Assembly (NCBI GenBank): GCA_946482615.1
Contig: CAMLSF010000182.1
Location: 1-6,764, forward strand
DNA: 6,764 nt
Source of the DNA: an uncultured Chromatiaceae bacterium
GTDB lineage: Bacteria; Pseudomonadota; Gammaproteobacteria; Enterobacterales; Alteromonadaceae
Direction: 5' to 3'
Positions 5,734 to 6,764 of the stretch are shown piece after piece; position 1 is the stretch's first letter, and every line of letters begins with the position of its first letter. The position numbers and the translations under genes were made by a program. The notes below the pieces were generated by a model, which was not told the DNA's origin, did not search any database, and saw only the letters and a list, made by a program, of their open reading frames with translations.

Positions 5734-6687
5734 ATGAAAGCTGTAGTCATTGAACAATTTGGCGCTTCCAATCTGATGAAGCTGGTAGAGCTACCCACCC
5801 CTGTTCCGGCGGACGATGAAGTTCTGGTCAGAGTAAAAGCGGCCTCTGTGAACCCTGTGGATATACAAACCAGAAGGGGAGACTACAAAAGTAGTGTCGC
5901 CTTACCGGCAAGGTTGGGTGTTGATTGTGCTGGTATCATTGAGAAAGTGGGGAAAGAGGTCCGGGGCCTTGCCGTAGGGGATGAAGTGTTTTATGTGCCG
6001 CGATTGCTTGAAAACGAAGGCAGTTATGCCACGCATCATGTTGAGAAAGCATCCATAGTGGCAAAGAAACCTAAAACTATTTCTTTTGAACAAGCTGCTA
6101 CCTTGCCTTTAGCCGCCGGTACTGCATGGGAATGCCTGATGGAAAGGGGACGCTTAAAGTCTGGTGATAAAGTGCTGATCCACGGTGGTGCGGGAGGTGT
6201 TGGTGTTTATGCAATCCAGATCGCAAAGTTTTTTGGTGCCCATGTGGTTACTACAGCTGGTCTGCACAATAAAGACTTTGTCGAAATGCTGGGAGCGGAT
6301 GTCAGTTATGATTACCGAAATGAGTCATTGTATGAAGAGCTTCGTCAGGACTATGCCTCAGGTTTTGACATTATCCTGGATACAGTAGGTCAGAAAACCA
6401 TAGAAAATAGTCTTTCCTTACTGGCGAACTCTGGCAGGTTAGTGTCCATTGTCGATATGTCCGAACCGCAAAACCTGATCAGTGGCTGGCAGGTCAATGC
6501 AGAGATCCATTTTGTTTTTACCACTCAGTCTGCACAGCGACTGACCGAATTAGCCAAAGTGGTCGACGCAGGTGGTATCAAACCTATTATTGAACGTGTG
6601 ATGAAGTTAAGCGAGATAGTAGCAGCTCATGATCTTATCGAGACGGGAAACCGAAAAGGTAAGATTGCACTCTCAGTCGATGAATGA
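5734..6687 (+). CDS. NADP-dependent quinone oxidoreductase-like MDR enzyme (zinc-free)
   Basis: This 317-residue cytoplasmic enzyme belongs to the medium-chain dehydrogenase/reductase superfamily, quinone oxidoreductase/zeta-crystallin branch. GGAGA (5724-5728) lies just before the ATG. The N-terminal GroES-like domain contains VKAASVNPVDIQTRRGDY (34-51) and LGVDCAGIIEKVG (61-73). The Rossmann fold has the dinucleotide-binding GGAGGVGVYAIQIAK (151-165), followed by GADVSYDY (187-194) and FDIILDTVG (211-219). The catalytic and structural zinc Cys/His ligands of alcohol dehydrogenases are absent, as expected for this branch. It probably reduces quinones, enals or related electrophiles with NADPH; the exact substrate cannot be read from sequence. 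The divergent HxlR regulator suggests induction by the electrophile it detoxifies. No terminator is visible before the tRNA. Confidence 0.9.
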   Translation: MKAVVIEQFGASNLMKLVELPTPVPADDEVLVRVKAASVNPVDIQTRRGDYKSSVALPARLGVDCAGIIEKVGKEVRGLAVGDEVFYVPRLLENEGSYATHHVEKASIVAKKPKTISFEQAATLPLAAGTAWECLMERGRLKSGDKVLIHGGAGGVGVYAIQIAKFFGAHVVTTAGLHNKDFVEMLGADVSYDYRNESLYEELRQDYASGFDIILDTVGQKTIENSLSLLANSGRLVSIVDMSEPQNLISGWQVNAEIHFVFTTQSAQRLTELAKVVDAGGIKPIIERVMKLSEIVAAHDLIETGNRKGKIALSVDE

Positions 6688-6718
6688 TTCATAAAGAAGA
6701 AGCGAAGAGTTTGATAAA

Positions 6719-6764
6719 TGGTGGCCCCACCTGGACTTGAACCAGGGACCTGCCGATTATGAGT
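6719..6764 (-). tRNA. tRNA-Ile2 (CAU anticodon), 3' part only
   Basis: The last 46 bases (nucleotide 31 to the encoded CCA) are present; the 5' 30 bases lie beyond the edge. On the minus strand the anticodon loop is CTCATAA with anticodon CAU (plus-strand 6759-6761). The T arm is CCTGG-TTCAAGT-CCAGG, and the acceptor strand is TGGGGCC with discriminator A and CCA (6721-6719). CAU could mean initiator Met, elongator Met or Ile2. The ACTCATAATCG segment, T-loop TTCAAGT and GGGGCCACCA end closely resemble E. coli ileX and differ from metT and fMet, so Ile2, whose C34 becomes lysidine (TilS), is the best call. Confidence 0.85.

Noticed and set aside
6688..6718. Integration scar (att repeat) beside the tRNA
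   Set aside because: No second copy of the tRNA 3' end occurs in the window and no integrase or phage gene is present.

Overview
The window looks like chromosomal DNA from a marine or freshwater gammaproteobacterium of the Alteromonadales type (Rheinheimera/Alishewanella or Shewanella-like). This is judged from the protein similarities, moderate GC content and gene order. No database search was possible, so the genus is a guess.

Positions 1 to about 5237 form one nitric-oxide (NO) defence locus. On the minus strand is the 5' part of norR (from 1082, running off the left edge), encoding the NO-sensing sigma54 activator. All five residues proposed as iron ligands in E. coli NorR are present, as are Walker A, Walker B and GAFTGA. 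The 205-base divergent region carries a textbook sigma54 promoter arrangement: two perfect GT-N7-AC palindromes (1138-1148, 1163-1173), a perfect IHF consensus (1197-1209) and a -24/-12 element (1227-1242). An FNR/DNR-like box (1204-1217) overlaps the IHF site. A short leader with a hairpin beside the ribosome binding site follows.

The plus-strand genes driven from there appear to be a small two-helix membrane protein of unknown function (1288-1560), nnrS (1564-2811), hmp flavohaemoglobin (2863-4056) and a soluble chemoreceptor-like protein with a C-terminal zinc-binding (CZB) domain (4122-5237). The apparent logic is that NO binds the NorR GAF iron, NorR activates sigma54 polymerase, Hmp dioxygenates NO to nitrate, and NnrS protects the cell under NO stress. 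No NorVW reductase is present in the visible part. The most unusual element is the receptor-like protein. It has no membrane segment, keeps an intact CheA/CheW-contacting tip, and has a divergent zinc site in which the first His is Glu. It may link NO or zinc-thiol redox state to taxis or another signalling array, but that is inference.

Positions 5272-6687 hold a separate divergent pair: an HxlR-family (DUF24) regulator with the N-terminal Cys typical of redox-sensing members (minus strand), and a zinc-free MDR-family quinone oxidoreductase-like enzyme (plus strand). A palindrome overlapping the regulator's probable -10 box suggests autoregulation. The window ends inside a minus-strand tRNA with a CAU anticodon whose sequence resembles tRNA-Ile2 (the lysidine-modified AUA reader) rather than either Met tRNA. 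No gene-free stretch exceeds 300 bases, and no insertion sequence, CRISPR array or phage gene is visible.
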